From assembly GCA_047971485.1 (NCBI GenBank), contig JBKDZR010000043.1:1-64000 (forward strand): a DNA stretch of 64,000 nt, read 5' to 3'. Shown piece after piece: positions 17,981 to 27,826 of this stretch. The stretch comes from JBKDZR01 sp047971485. GTDB lineage: Bacteria; Pseudomonadota; Alphaproteobacteria; Rhodobacterales; Rhodobacteraceae. A model generated the notes under the pieces. That model had not been told where the DNA came from and made no database searches. It was given only the letters and a program-made list of their open reading frames with translations. The position numbers and the translations under genes are program-made. Every line of letters starts with the position of its first letter. The first letter of the stretch is position 1.

Positions 17981-19516
17981 ATGTCCTTCTCGATCTCGCG
18001 TCGCGCTGTGTATGCCGCGACTGCTTCTCTGCTGTGTCTGGCGCCCGTCGCCGGTCAGGCTGACACCGCCAAGAACGTCATGCTGTTCATTGCCGACGGC
18101 TCCTCCTGGGGGACGTGGGATCTGGCCAGCTATTACGAATACGGTGCCAAGGATAGCCAGCCTTATGCCGATTGGTCGGTCAAGATGGGTATGACGACCC
18201 TGCCGGCCTATGCGAACAGCGATGTGAACTATGGCAAAACCTATGGTGCCGATCCCGCCTGGGACGACACGCCGATGACCGGTTCGGATACGGGCATCTA
18301 CGGCAGCGACTATCCCAACTATTTTGCCGGTTACCATTATAACCGTCAGGGCTATACCGACAGTGCCGCCGCCGCGACTGCCCTGTCCGCCGGGGAAAAG
18401 ACCATTAATGGTCGCGTCAACTATGACGTTGACGGCAACCCCATGGGCTTTATCAGCCAGGACATGAAAGATGCCGGCAAGGCCGTTGGCGTCGTGTCCA
18501 GCGTTCCGTTCAGCCACGCGACGCCGGCGGGGTTCTCTGCCCAGAACATCAGCCGCAACAACTATCATGAGATCGCGGCCCAGATCATCGCCGAGGACAC
18601 CGTTGATGTGGCGTTCGGGGCCGGTAACCCGATGTACGACGACAACGGCAATATCCGCCCGATGGACAACCCGGCCTATTACTTCATGGGTGAAACCGAG
18701 TGGAACCTGGTCAACAGTGCCGCGTCGCCGATGACCCTGATCCAGACCAAGGCCGATTTCGAAGCGATCGCCGATGGCACTCTGGATATCGAGGGCCGTG
18801 TTCTGGGGTTGCCGCAGATCAACTCGACCCTCCAGCAGGCGCGTTCGGGGGACGTCAAGGCCGCCGATGGTGCCACGCCTACCGGTCTGGCCTATAATGA
18901 CAACGTGCCGACCCTGGAAACCATGACCAAGGCCGCGCTGAACCTGCTGGCGGGGGATGATGATGGCCTGTTCATGATGGTCGAAGGCGGCGCTGTCGAC
19001 TGGGCGGCCCATGCCAACCAGACCGATCGCATCATCGAGGAAATGGTGGACTTCAACCATTCGATCACTGCGGCGATGGACTGGGTTGAGGCGAATTCGT
19101 CCTGGGACGAAACGCTGATGATCGTTCTGACGGATCACGGCAACTCGATGCCTATGGGCATGGCGTCGGATATCAACGCGTTTGACCCGATCCCGAATGA
19201 GGGCGCCGGTGTGGTGCCGCAGGTGCGCTGGCATTTTGACAGCCACACCACCGAGAACACCCTGATGTGGACCCGGGGTGCCGGTTCGGATCTGATCGCC
19301 AACTATGTTGTCGGCAACGATCCCTACCTGACCTCGATCCTGGGCTTCAACGGTGGGGATTACTTCGAGAACCAGTCGATCCCGGCTTTCATGGCTGCGG
19401 CTGCCGGTCTGAATGCCTCGGTCGCGCCGGTTCCGGTTCCGGCTGGTGTCTGGCTGCTGGGCTCGGCCCTGGTTGGGGTTGCGGGGCTGCGCCGCCGCGC
19501 CAAGCGCGCCGCCTGA
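17981..19516 (+). CDS. Alkaline phosphatase with VPLPA-CTERM anchor
   Basis: 511 aa. The ATG at 17981 is preferred because GAGG lies just upstream; an ATG at 17957 is in frame. The signal peptide ends near APVAGQA. The PhoA-type metalloenzyme core shows the nucleophile Ser128 in TDSAAAATALSAGEK, a metal-ligand segment VEGGAVDWAAHAN, and LTDHGNSM, with HTTEN near the C-terminus; it hydrolyses phosphate monoesters outside the cytoplasm. The tail has VPVPAG, a hydrophobic helix (LLGSALVGVAGL) and RRRAKRAA, a VPLPA-type exosortase signal, so the enzyme is probably retained or processed at the cell surface. A strong terminator follows. Confidence 0.9.
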   Translation: MSFSISRRAVYAATASLLCLAPVAGQADTAKNVMLFIADGSSWGTWDLASYYEYGAKDSQPYADWSVKMGMTTLPAYANSDVNYGKTYGADPAWDDTPMTGSDTGIYGSDYPNYFAGYHYNRQGYTDSAAAATALSAGEKTINGRVNYDVDGNPMGFISQDMKDAGKAVGVVSSVPFSHATPAGFSAQNISRNNYHEIAAQIIAEDTVDVAFGAGNPMYDDNGNIRPMDNPAYYFMGETEWNLVNSAASPMTLIQTKADFEAIADGTLDIEGRVLGLPQINSTLQQARSGDVKAADGATPTGLAYNDNVPTLETMTKAALNLLAGDDDGLFMMVEGGAVDWAAHANQTDRIIEEMVDFNHSITAAMDWVEANSSWDETLMIVLTDHGNSMPMGMASDINAFDPIPNEGAGVVPQVRWHFDSHTTENTLMWTRGAGSDLIANYVVGNDPYLTSILGFNGGDYFENQSIPAFMAAAAGLNASVAPVPVPAGVWLLGSALVGVAGLRRRAKRAA

Positions 19517-19560
19517 GGGCACGGATTGCAGAGCGTTTGCTCTGCCCCTATGGAACGAAA

Positions 19561-19588
19561 GGCGCCGCAGCGGATGCGGCGCCTTTTT
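19561..19588 (+). terminator. Intrinsic terminator after the alkaline phosphatase
   Basis: GGCGCCGCA (19561-19569) pairs perfectly with TGCGGCGCC (19575-19583) across a 5-base loop and is followed at once by five T. It is a textbook terminator 45 bases after the stop codon. Confidence 0.93.
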
Positions 19589-19762
19589 CGTGTCGGGGGT
19601 GTGGCTGCGGCGCTGGGAACGGGGCAATCCGCAGATCAGGGGGTGGACATGTCGGATATGACGAAAAACCGACCATTAAGGGTTGCTTCACGGCCAGTTT
19701 TTCGAGCATCTTCACGAATGCTTTACTAAAAAACAACCGTTGGGGGGAGGACAGCACGCATT

Positions 19763-21649
19763 ATGGACGCAGTGCAATTTACAACCGAAATGGGCGTGGT
19801 GCTGGGCCTTTTGGGCTTTACCGTCTTTCTCTTCGTCTCGGAAATCGTGCGTGTTGATTTGGCCGCGATCCTCGTGTTGGTTATTATCGGGATCCTCAGC
19901 TATGTGCCCGGGCTTGAGAACCTGGCCGATGTCAGCAACCTCTTTACCGGGTTTTCCTCGAATGCGGTGATTTCCATCATCGCGGTCATGATCGTGGGGG
20001 CCGGGCTGGACAAGACCGGACTGATGAACAAGGTCGCCGCCGTCATCCTGAAAAAGGGCGGATCGACCGAGGCGCGGATCATCCCCATCGTTTCGGGCAC
20101 GGTCGCGTTCATTTCCAGTTTTCTGCAGAATGTCGGGGCCGCCGCGTTGTTCCTGCCGGTTGTCAGCCGCATTTCGGCGCGCGCGCATATTCCGCTCAGC
20201 CGGTTGCTGATGCCCATGGGGTTCTGTGCCATCCTGGGCGGCACGATGACCATGGTCGGCTCGTCGCCGCTGATCCTGCTGAACGATCTGATCGAGACGG
20301 TGAATGTGGGGCTGCCGGCCGAGGCCCGGATCCCCGCCTTCAGCCTGTTTTCGGTCACGCCCATCGGCCTGGCGCTGGTGCTGTCGGGGATCGGCTATTT
20401 CCTGATCGCCGGTCGCTGGGTTCTGCCTGAGATCAGCGGCGATGACAGTGCTTCGGGCAAGGGGCAGGGGACCTCGGCCTATCTGTCGCGGGTCTATGGT
20501 CTGAAGACCGATGTCTTCGAGATCATGATTCCGGAAGGCTGCGACCTGGTTGGCAAGACCCTGGCCGAAATCAACAATGAGAACCACCTGACCATCGTAT
20601 CGACCTTTTACAAGGGCAAGGCGTCGATGATGCAGGTGTTGCTGGCCGAACTGGCCGCCCCCTGCCGGTTGGCGGTGATTGGTGATGCTTCGGCGGTGGA
20701 ACTGTTCGCTGAGCGCTATGGGCTGCGGATCCTGCCGGCGCTGGAGATCTTCGCTGAGGAATTCGCGCCTACCAATGCCGGCATCGCCGAGATTGTCGTG
20801 CCGCCGGATTCCGACATGATCGGAAAATCCTCGCGCGATATCCTGATGCGCAAGACCTATGGGCTGAGCCTGCTGGCCATTCGCCGCGGTGATGAAACCA
20901 TGAGCCTGGTGGAAAGCGAGGATCACCCCGCCACCCGGATCGGCGAGGTGCAGTTCACGGCCGGGGACATGCTGGTTGCCCATACCCGCTGGGAGAACCT
21001 GACCCGGCTGAAGGGTGAACGCGATATGGTGATCGTCACATCCGATTTCCCGCAAGAGGAAATGCGCCCGCAAAAGGTGGTGCCGGCGCTGATCTTTTTC
21101 CTCATCGCGCTGTCGATGATCTTGTTTACCGATGTGCGCCTCTCCCTGTGTTTGCTGACCGGGGCGGTGGGCATGATGCTGACCCGGGTGTTGACCATCG
21201 ACGAGGCCTATAACGCCGTCGGCTGGAATACGGTTTTCCTTCTGGCCAGTCTGATCCCCTTGGGGCAGGCGGTGCAATCCACCGGGACGGCGGAATGGAT
21301 CGCGTTACAGATCACCCAGGCGTTGGAGGGCTGGCCGGTCTGGACCCTGCAGGCCGGTGTTGCGGTGCTGGCCACTGCCTTTTCGCTGATGATGTCGAAT
21401 GTGGGGGCGACCGTTCTGCTGGTGCCGCTGGCGGTGTCGATCGCGGTGGCGGCGGGGGCCAACCCGGCGGTCTTTGCGCTGACCGTGGCGATCTCGACCT
21501 CGAATTCCTTCATCATTCCCACCCATCAGGTGAACGCCCTGATCATGGGGCCGGCGGGCTACAAGGTCACCCATTTCGTCCGGGCCGGGGGGCCGATGAC
21601 GCTGATCTTCCTGGTCGTGTCCCTGCTGATGATCAACCTCTTCTTCTGA
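19763..21649 (+). CDS. SLC13-family transporter with two RCK_C domains
   Basis: 628 aa. Two blocks of membrane helices, about residues 10-225 and 435-628, are split by a cytoplasmic region holding two TrkA-C (RCK_C) domains (MIPEGCDLVGKTLAEI... and VVPPDSDMIGKSSRDI...). This architecture is typical of SLC13/DASS-type anion carriers annotated as sulfate, phosphate or dicarboxylate transporters. Helical-hairpin motifs MVGSSPLILLNDL and the conserved ISTSNSFIIPTHQVNALI near the C-terminus are present. GGGGGGAGG lies 12 bases before the ATG. Substrate is unknown; proximity to the phosphatase could suggest an anion released outside the cell, but the terminator separates them. Confidence 0.88.
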   Translation: MDAVQFTTEMGVVLGLLGFTVFLFVSEIVRVDLAAILVLVIIGILSYVPGLENLADVSNLFTGFSSNAVISIIAVMIVGAGLDKTGLMNKVAAVILKKGGSTEARIIPIVSGTVAFISSFLQNVGAAALFLPVVSRISARAHIPLSRLLMPMGFCAILGGTMTMVGSSPLILLNDLIETVNVGLPAEARIPAFSLFSVTPIGLALVLSGIGYFLIAGRWVLPEISGDDSASGKGQGTSAYLSRVYGLKTDVFEIMIPEGCDLVGKTLAEINNENHLTIVSTFYKGKASMMQVLLAELAAPCRLAVIGDASAVELFAERYGLRILPALEIFAEEFAPTNAGIAEIVVPPDSDMIGKSSRDILMRKTYGLSLLAIRRGDETMSLVESEDHPATRIGEVQFTAGDMLVAHTRWENLTRLKGERDMVIVTSDFPQEEMRPQKVVPALIFFLIALSMILFTDVRLSLCLLTGAVGMMLTRVLTIDEAYNAVGWNTVFLLASLIPLGQAVQSTGTAEWIALQITQALEGWPVWTLQAGVAVLATAFSLMMSNVGATVLLVPLAVSIAVAAGANPAVFALTVAISTSNSFIIPTHQVNALIMGPAGYKVTHFVRAGGPMTLIFLVVSLLMINLFF

Positions 21650-21846
21650 CCTGTCGTGCTGATGCGGGGCCGTTGGGCCCTGCATCGGTGGCGCGGATAA
21701 CATCTCATTAAGGACCGTGTTCGGATGAGCACGGGTTACCGGCGCCTCAACCCTGAATGGTGCGCAAGATTGCCAGCCCGGGGATCGGCGGCTATCACCA
21801 GCCGGTCCACGTGTTGGCGTTAGCACTGTTTCGTGAGGTTCGGGCC

Positions 21847-24264
21847 ATGTCCGTAGATGGGTTCAAGGAAGCGCTTGTTCACAACTTGAAATACCGTTTG
21901 GGCAAGGACCCGGATACGGCCCAGCTGCGCGACTGGCGTCTGGCCTTGTCCCATGTGGTTCGCGACCGGATCACCGACCGCTGGTTCGATGCGACCCGCC
22001 AGACCTATCGCAGTCAGCACAAGCGCGTCTATTACCTGTCGATGGAATTCCTGATCGGCCGCCTGCTGGAGGATGCCATCGTCAACCTGCGGCTGGAGGA
22101 TCAGGCCAAGGCTGCGCTGACGGATCTGGGTCTGTCGCTGCATGAGGTGTGGATGGACGAACCCGATGCCGCGCTTGGCAATGGCGGGTTGGGGCGGTTG
22201 GCGGCCTGTTTTCTGGAAAGCCTGTCAACCCTGGGCGTACCGGCCTTCGGCTATGGGATCCGCTATGAACATGGCCTGTTCCGCCAGCGGTTTGAGGATG
22301 GTCGCCAGATCGAGGACCCCGAGGACTGGCTGAGCCAGCCGGATGCCTGGGCATTTGAGCGGGCCGAGGCTGCCTATGGTGTCGGATTTGGCGGTGATGT
22401 GCGGGATGGCGGCCTGTGGATGCCGGCAGAAACCGTGGTGGCCGAGGCCTTCGATACCCCCATGGTGGGCTGGAAAGGAACCTGGGCCAACACGCTTCGC
22501 CTGTGGTCGGCCCGTCCTGTCCATGTCTTCGATCTGGATCGGTTCAATCGCGGCGAATATGCCGGCGCGGCCGAGGCCGAGGCGGCGGCCCGCACGATCA
22601 GCCGGGTGCTCTACCCCGATGACACGACCGAACCGGGCAAGGAGTTGCGGCTGAAGCAGGAATACTTCTTCACCGCCGCCTCGTTGCATGACATCCTGCG
22701 CCGGTTCCGCTCGGAATATGATGACCTGTCGAAGCTGCCCGCCAAGGTTGCCATTCAGCTGAACGATACTCATCCTGCCATCGCCGGTCCGGAACTGGTG
22801 CGGCTGTTGCATGACGAACAGGGCATGGGCTTTGATGACGCCATGGATACCGCACGGGCCTGTCTGAACTACACCAACCACACGTTGTTGCCCGAAGCGC
22901 TGGAGCGCTGGTCCGAGGGGTTGATGGGCCGGATTTTGCCGCGTCACATGCAGATTATCGCCCGCATCGACGATCGCCACGCGGCGCGCAACCCATCGCG
23001 CAAGCTGTCGATCCTTGGCGAGGGCGAGGTGCGGATGGGGGCCCTGTCCTTCATCATGGCGAACCGGGTCAATGGCGTTTCGGCCCTGCATACCGATCTG
23101 ATGAAAACCACGGTGTTTGCCGAGCTGAACCGCCTGCATCCCCAACGGATCGTCAATCAAACCAACGGGGTCACGCCGCGCCGCTGGCTGCTGTCGGCCA
23201 ACCCGGCGCTGTCGGGCCTGATCACCGACGCGATCGGGGACAGTTGGGTTGGTGATCTGGAGCATCTGAAGGGTCTGGAGGGCCATGTTGAAGATGCGGG
23301 GTTCCGCGATGCCTTTGCCGGTGCCAAGCGGGCCAACAAGGTGGCCCTGTCCAACTGGTTGCGCGAGACGATGGAAATTCCGGTCGATCCGGACATGATG
23401 TTCGATGTGCAGATCAAGCGTATCCATGAATACAAACGCCAGCACATGAACATCCTGGAAACCATCGCATTGTGGCAGGAGATCCATGACAATCCCACTG
23501 CCGACTGGACGCCCCGGTTGAAAATCTTCGGTGGCAAGGCCGCGCCGGGATACTATTTCGCCAAAGATATCATTCGCCTTATCAATGATGTGGGTGCCGT
23601 TCTTAATTCAGATCCGGTAACCAGCCCTTATTTGAAGCTGGTCTATCCGCCCAATTACAACGTCACCCTTGCTGAACGTCTGATCCCGGCTGCCGATTTG
23701 TCCGAACAGATCTCGACCGCTGGCAAGGAGGCGTCGGGCACGGGCAACATGAAGTTTGCCCTGAACGGGGCGCTGACCGTGGGAACGCTGGATGGCGCCA
23801 ATGTCGAGATCAGGGATCTGGTCGGGGCGGAGAACTTTTTCCTGTTTGGCATGACCGCCGATCAGGTCGTGGCCTGTCGCGAACGCCCGCATCATGCCGC
23901 AGAGGCGGTCCAGCGCGACCCGCGTCTGGCGCGGGCGCTTGAAGCGCTGCGCAGCGGGATTTTTGCCGACGGTGATCCTGATCGCCATCGCGGCATTGCC
24001 GATAATCTGACCCATGCCGATTATTTCTGCGTCTGTTCCGATTTCGCTGACTATTGGCGGGCCCAACGTGCGGTTGACAGCGCCTTTGTCGATCAGGCGG
24101 AATGGATGCGACGGGCAGCGCTGAATACCGCGCGCTCCGGGTGGCTGTCGTCGGACCGGACTATTCGTGGCTATATGACAGATATCTGGGATGTTACCCC
24201 GGCGCTGCTTAGTGCCGATGCGGGGGCAGCGGGCAGAAAGGATAGCGAAAGACACGCGGGATAA
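21847..24264 (+). CDS. glgP: Glycogen phosphorylase
   Basis: 805 aa; releases glucose-1-phosphate from glycogen ends. The ATG at 21847 starts the conserved region (YRLGKDPD, then YYLSMEFLIGRLL); an in-frame ATG at 21757 adds unrelated residues. The PLP-binding lysine is Lys636 in GTGNMKFALNG. Length is normal for bacterial GlgP. It is the first gene of the glycogen operon, with glgB 26 bases downstream. Confidence 0.97.
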   Translation: MSVDGFKEALVHNLKYRLGKDPDTAQLRDWRLALSHVVRDRITDRWFDATRQTYRSQHKRVYYLSMEFLIGRLLEDAIVNLRLEDQAKAALTDLGLSLHEVWMDEPDAALGNGGLGRLAACFLESLSTLGVPAFGYGIRYEHGLFRQRFEDGRQIEDPEDWLSQPDAWAFERAEAAYGVGFGGDVRDGGLWMPAETVVAEAFDTPMVGWKGTWANTLRLWSARPVHVFDLDRFNRGEYAGAAEAEAAARTISRVLYPDDTTEPGKELRLKQEYFFTAASLHDILRRFRSEYDDLSKLPAKVAIQLNDTHPAIAGPELVRLLHDEQGMGFDDAMDTARACLNYTNHTLLPEALERWSEGLMGRILPRHMQIIARIDDRHAARNPSRKLSILGEGEVRMGALSFIMANRVNGVSALHTDLMKTTVFAELNRLHPQRIVNQTNGVTPRRWLLSANPALSGLITDAIGDSWVGDLEHLKGLEGHVEDAGFRDAFAGAKRANKVALSNWLRETMEIPVDPDMMFDVQIKRIHEYKRQHMNILETIALWQEIHDNPTADWTPRLKIFGGKAAPGYYFAKDIIRLINDVGAVLNSDPVTSPYLKLVYPPNYNVTLAERLIPAADLSEQISTAGKEASGTGNMKFALNGALTVGTLDGANVEIRDLVGAENFFLFGMTADQVVACRERPHHAAEAVQRDPRLARALEALRSGIFADGDPDRHRGIADNLTHADYFCVCSDFADYWRAQRAVDSAFVDQAEWMRRAALNTARSGWLSSDRTIRGYMTDIWDVTPALLSADAGAAGRKDSERHAG

Positions 24265-24290
24265 ACGACGCGGGTAGACAAGGGACCGAC

Positions 24291-26519
24291 ATGACGCGAC
24301 CGCCAGCATCCTCTGGGACCACCGAGACGGGGCCGACCGATGGCGCGGTGGCACGGCGGATTGCCGAGGGCCGGTGCGGCGATCCCTTTGCCTGGCTTGG
24401 GCCGCATGAGGTTGCGGGGGCGATCCTGTTGCGCGTTTTTCAGCCCGATGCGATCCGTGTTGCGGCGCTGATCGCTGGGGGGACCCATCCGTTGGGGTGC
24501 CTGGACGACGTGGCGGGGATGTTCTGTGGGCCGATCCCGGCGGCCGCGTCCTATCGGCTGCGCGCGGAAGGGGCCGATGGTACGGTCTGGGAGTGGGACG
24601 ATCCCTATCGCTTTGCCCCGGTTCTGGGCGAGATGGATGAATATCTGTTGGCCGAGGGCAGCCATCAGCGCCTCTGGCAGGTTCTGGGCGCCCATCCGCG
24701 GGTCCATCAGGGTGTGCAGGGCACGTCTTTCGCGGTGTGGGCCCCGAATGCCAGCAGGGTTTCGGTGGTTGGGGATTTCAACGGGTGGGACGGTCGCCGT
24801 ACCCCGATGCGCCGCCGTGGTAGCGTCGGGATCTGGGAGATCTTTCTGCCGGGTCTGGGCGAGGGGACGGTCTATAAGTACGAGTTGCGGGACCGGGACG
24901 GGGGGCTTTTGCCGCTCAAGGCTGATCCGGTCGGCTTCGGGTCTGAACATCCGCCGGCCAATGCCAGCGTGGTGCGCGATATTTCAGGGTATGGCTGGTC
25001 GGATGCGGACTGGCGGACGGCACGGGCCGCGCGCAACGGGCGCCAGGCCCCGATCTCGATCTACGAGGTCCATTTGCCATCCTGGAAACGCCGTGTGGCC
25101 GAGGGCAACCGCCCGATTTCCTATCGCGAGGCGGCCGATGAACTGGTGACTTATGTCCGCGACATGGGCTTTACCCATATCGAGCTGCTGCCGATCAGCG
25201 AATATCCGTTCGACGGGTCCTGGGGCTATCAGCCGGTTGGTCTGTTCGCGCCGACCATCCGCCACGGCCCCCCCCATGAATTCCGCGATCTTGTCGATGC
25301 GGCCCATCGTGCCGGGATCGGCCTGATCCTGGATTGGGTGCCCGGGCACTTTCCAACCGATGCCCATGGTCTGGGGCGGTTCGATGGCACGGCGCTTTAT
25401 GAACATGCCGATCCGCGCGAGGGGTTTCATCAGGACTGGAACACGCTGATCTATAATTTCGGCCGGACCGAGGTGCGGAATTTCCTGGTCTCGAATGCTC
25501 TGTACTGGCTGGAGGAATATCATGCCGATGGGCTGCGGGTAGATGCGGTGGCCTCGATGCTGTATCGCGATTATTCGCGCGGGCCCGGCGAATGGGTGCC
25601 CAATATCGATGGCGAGCGCGAAAATTACGAAGCTATTGATCTGTTGAGGCGGATGAATACGCTTGTCTATGGGCAACAGCCGGGGATCCTGACAGTTGCC
25701 GAGGAATCGACCGCCTTTCCCGGTGTGTCGCGGCCGGTGGAAAACGATGGCCTGGGGTTCGGCTTTAAGTGGAACATGGGCTGGATGCATGACACGCTGG
25801 CCTATATCGGGCGTGATCCATTGTACCGACGCCATCATCACCACCAGATGACCTTTGGTTTGCATTATGCCTTCAGTGAAAATTTCATCCTGCCGATCAG
25901 CCATGACGAGGTGGTTCACGGCAAGGGATCCATGCTGGCGCGCATGCCGGGGCAGGGGGCTGAACGCTTCGCCAACCTGCGGGCCTATTACGGGTTCATG
26001 TGGGGCCATCCGGGCAAGAAGTTGTTGTTCATGGGGCAGGAATTCGCCCAGGCGGCGGAATGGGATTTTGATGGATCCCTGGATTGGGCAGCGGCCGATA
26101 GGGCGCCCCATGCCGGGGTGCAGGCGCTTGTTCGAGATCTTAACCGGCTGTATGCGGCCTGCCCGGCCCTGCACCATCACGATTGCGATCCCGCCGGTTT
26201 CCAGTGGATCGAGGCCAGCGACGCCGAGCGTTCGATCTTTGCCTGGATCCGTTGGGCCGAGGCGGGTGAGGTGCCGGTTGTCGTACTGTGCAACTTTACC
26301 CCGATCGAGCGGCCCGGGCTGCGGATCGGGTTGCCGGCGGCGGGGGCCTGGCGTGAGATCCTCAACACCGATGCCAGGACTTATGGCGGTGAAGGGCGCG
26401 GTAATATGGGCCAGATTCTGGCGCAGGATCAGCCCAGCCACGGTCAGCCGGCCAGTGCCACGCTGTATTTGCCGCCGCTGTCCTGCATCATGCTGACGCC
26501 GGCGGATACGGCTTGCTAA
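24291..26519 (+). CDS. glgB: 1,4-alpha-glucan branching enzyme
   Basis: 742 aa GH13 enzyme that makes alpha-1,6 branches in glycogen. It has an N-terminal extra domain, a CBM48-type module with SVVGDFNGWDGRRTPM, the GH13 barrel, and a C-terminal beta domain. Catalytic residues by homology are Asp418 (GLRVDAVASMLY, nucleophile), Glu471 (VAEESTAFPG) and Asp539 (SHDEVVHGK). The next gene glgC begins 41 bases later. Confidence 0.97.
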   Translation: MTRPPASSGTTETGPTDGAVARRIAEGRCGDPFAWLGPHEVAGAILLRVFQPDAIRVAALIAGGTHPLGCLDDVAGMFCGPIPAAASYRLRAEGADGTVWEWDDPYRFAPVLGEMDEYLLAEGSHQRLWQVLGAHPRVHQGVQGTSFAVWAPNASRVSVVGDFNGWDGRRTPMRRRGSVGIWEIFLPGLGEGTVYKYELRDRDGGLLPLKADPVGFGSEHPPANASVVRDISGYGWSDADWRTARAARNGRQAPISIYEVHLPSWKRRVAEGNRPISYREAADELVTYVRDMGFTHIELLPISEYPFDGSWGYQPVGLFAPTIRHGPPHEFRDLVDAAHRAGIGLILDWVPGHFPTDAHGLGRFDGTALYEHADPREGFHQDWNTLIYNFGRTEVRNFLVSNALYWLEEYHADGLRVDAVASMLYRDYSRGPGEWVPNIDGERENYEAIDLLRRMNTLVYGQQPGILTVAEESTAFPGVSRPVENDGLGFGFKWNMGWMHDTLAYIGRDPLYRRHHHHQMTFGLHYAFSENFILPISHDEVVHGKGSMLARMPGQGAERFANLRAYYGFMWGHPGKKLLFMGQEFAQAAEWDFDGSLDWAAADRAPHAGVQALVRDLNRLYAACPALHHHDCDPAGFQWIEASDAERSIFAWIRWAEAGEVPVVVLCNFTPIERPGLRIGLPAAGAWREILNTDARTYGGEGRGNMGQILAQDQPSHGQPASATLYLPPLSCIMLTPADTAC

Positions 26520-26560
26520 CGAAGACGGGATAGGACGGACACACCACGGGGGGAGGAACC

Positions 26561-27826
26561 ATGCCACGACCTAGAACACGGCTGACCGGACGAAGCATGG
26601 CCTTTGTTCTGGCCGGGGGGCGGGGGGCGCGCCTGCGGGAATTGACCGATCGCCGGGCCAAGCCGGCGGTCTATTTCGGCGGCAAGGCGCGGATCATTGA
26701 TTTCGCCCTGTCGAACACCATGAATTCAGGGATCCGCAAGATGGCAATCGCGACCCAGTACAAGGCCCACAGCCTGATCCGGCATTGCCAGCGCGGATGG
26801 AATTTCTTCCGGGCCGAGCGCAACGAATATCTCGATATTCTGCCGGCCAGCCAGCGCGCGGGCGAGGATCGTTGGTATCGCGGCACGACCGATGCGGTGA
26901 CCCAGAATATCGATATCGTCGACAGTTACGATGTGGATTATATCGTCATCCTGGCCGGCGATCATATCTACAAGATGGATTATGAACCGATGCTGCGCCA
27001 GCATGTGGACAGTGGGGCGGATGTGACCATCGGCTGTCTGACCGTGCCGCGTCATGAGGCCAGCGCCTTCGGTGTGATGGCCGTTGATGAAACCGATCGG
27101 ATCGTCAGTTTTTTGGAAAAGCCTGCCGATCCCCCCGGAACGGCGACGGATCCTTCGGTTTCGCTGGCATCCATGGGGATCTATGTGTTTTCATGGCCAT
27201 TTCTGCGCGCGCTTTTGCTGGAGGATGCCGACGATCCGGGATCGAGTCATGATTTCGGTACGGATCTGATCCCCAAGATCGTGGCCGGGGGGAAGGCCCA
27301 GGCCCATCGCTTTTCCGACAGCTGTGTCAAGCGCGATGCCAGCGCCCCGGCCTATTGGCGTGATGTGGGCACATTGGATGCGTTCTGGAAGGCGAATATC
27401 GACCTGACGGATTTTGAACCGGAACTGGACCTGTGGGACAGGGATTGGCCGATCTGGACCTATTCGGAACAGACGCCGCCGGCAAAATTCATCCACGATG
27501 CGCCGGATCGGCGCGGGTCGGCCGTGTCCTCGCTGGTGGCCGGGGGCTGTATCGTCTCGGGGACGACGATTCGAAAATCGCTGTTGTTCACCAATGTGCA
27601 CACCAACAGTTATGCCGTGCTCGACCAGGCGGTGGTGATGCCCAATGTTGTTGTCGAGCGTTCGGCGCGGCTGTCGCGGGTGGTGATCGACCGCGGTGTG
27701 CGGATCCCGGCCGGGCTGGTTGTGGGCGAGGACCCGTCTGAGGACGCGGCTTGGTTCCGGGTTTCCGACGGCGGTGTGACCTTGATCACCCAGGACATGT
27801 TGGACAGAAGGGCAGCGCATCAGTGA
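26561..27826 (+). CDS. glgC: Glucose-1-phosphate adenylyltransferase
   Basis: 421 aa; makes ADP-glucose from ATP and glucose-1-phosphate, the committed and allosterically controlled step. The nucleotidyltransferase motif LAGGRGARLRELTDRRAKPAV is visible from about residue 17 to 37, followed by FGGKARIIDFALSN and the sugar-phosphate region FLEKP. A left-handed beta-helix repeat forms the C-terminal third. Its stop overlaps the GTG start of glgA (GTGA). Confidence 0.97.
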   Translation: MPRPRTRLTGRSMAFVLAGGRGARLRELTDRRAKPAVYFGGKARIIDFALSNTMNSGIRKMAIATQYKAHSLIRHCQRGWNFFRAERNEYLDILPASQRAGEDRWYRGTTDAVTQNIDIVDSYDVDYIVILAGDHIYKMDYEPMLRQHVDSGADVTIGCLTVPRHEASAFGVMAVDETDRIVSFLEKPADPPGTATDPSVSLASMGIYVFSWPFLRALLLEDADDPGSSHDFGTDLIPKIVAGGKAQAHRFSDSCVKRDASAPAYWRDVGTLDAFWKANIDLTDFEPELDLWDRDWPIWTYSEQTPPAKFIHDAPDRRGSAVSSLVAGGCIVSGTTIRKSLLFTNVHTNSYAVLDQAVVMPNVVVERSARLSRVVIDRGVRIPAGLVVGEDPSEDAAWFRVSDGGVTLITQDMLDRRAAHQ

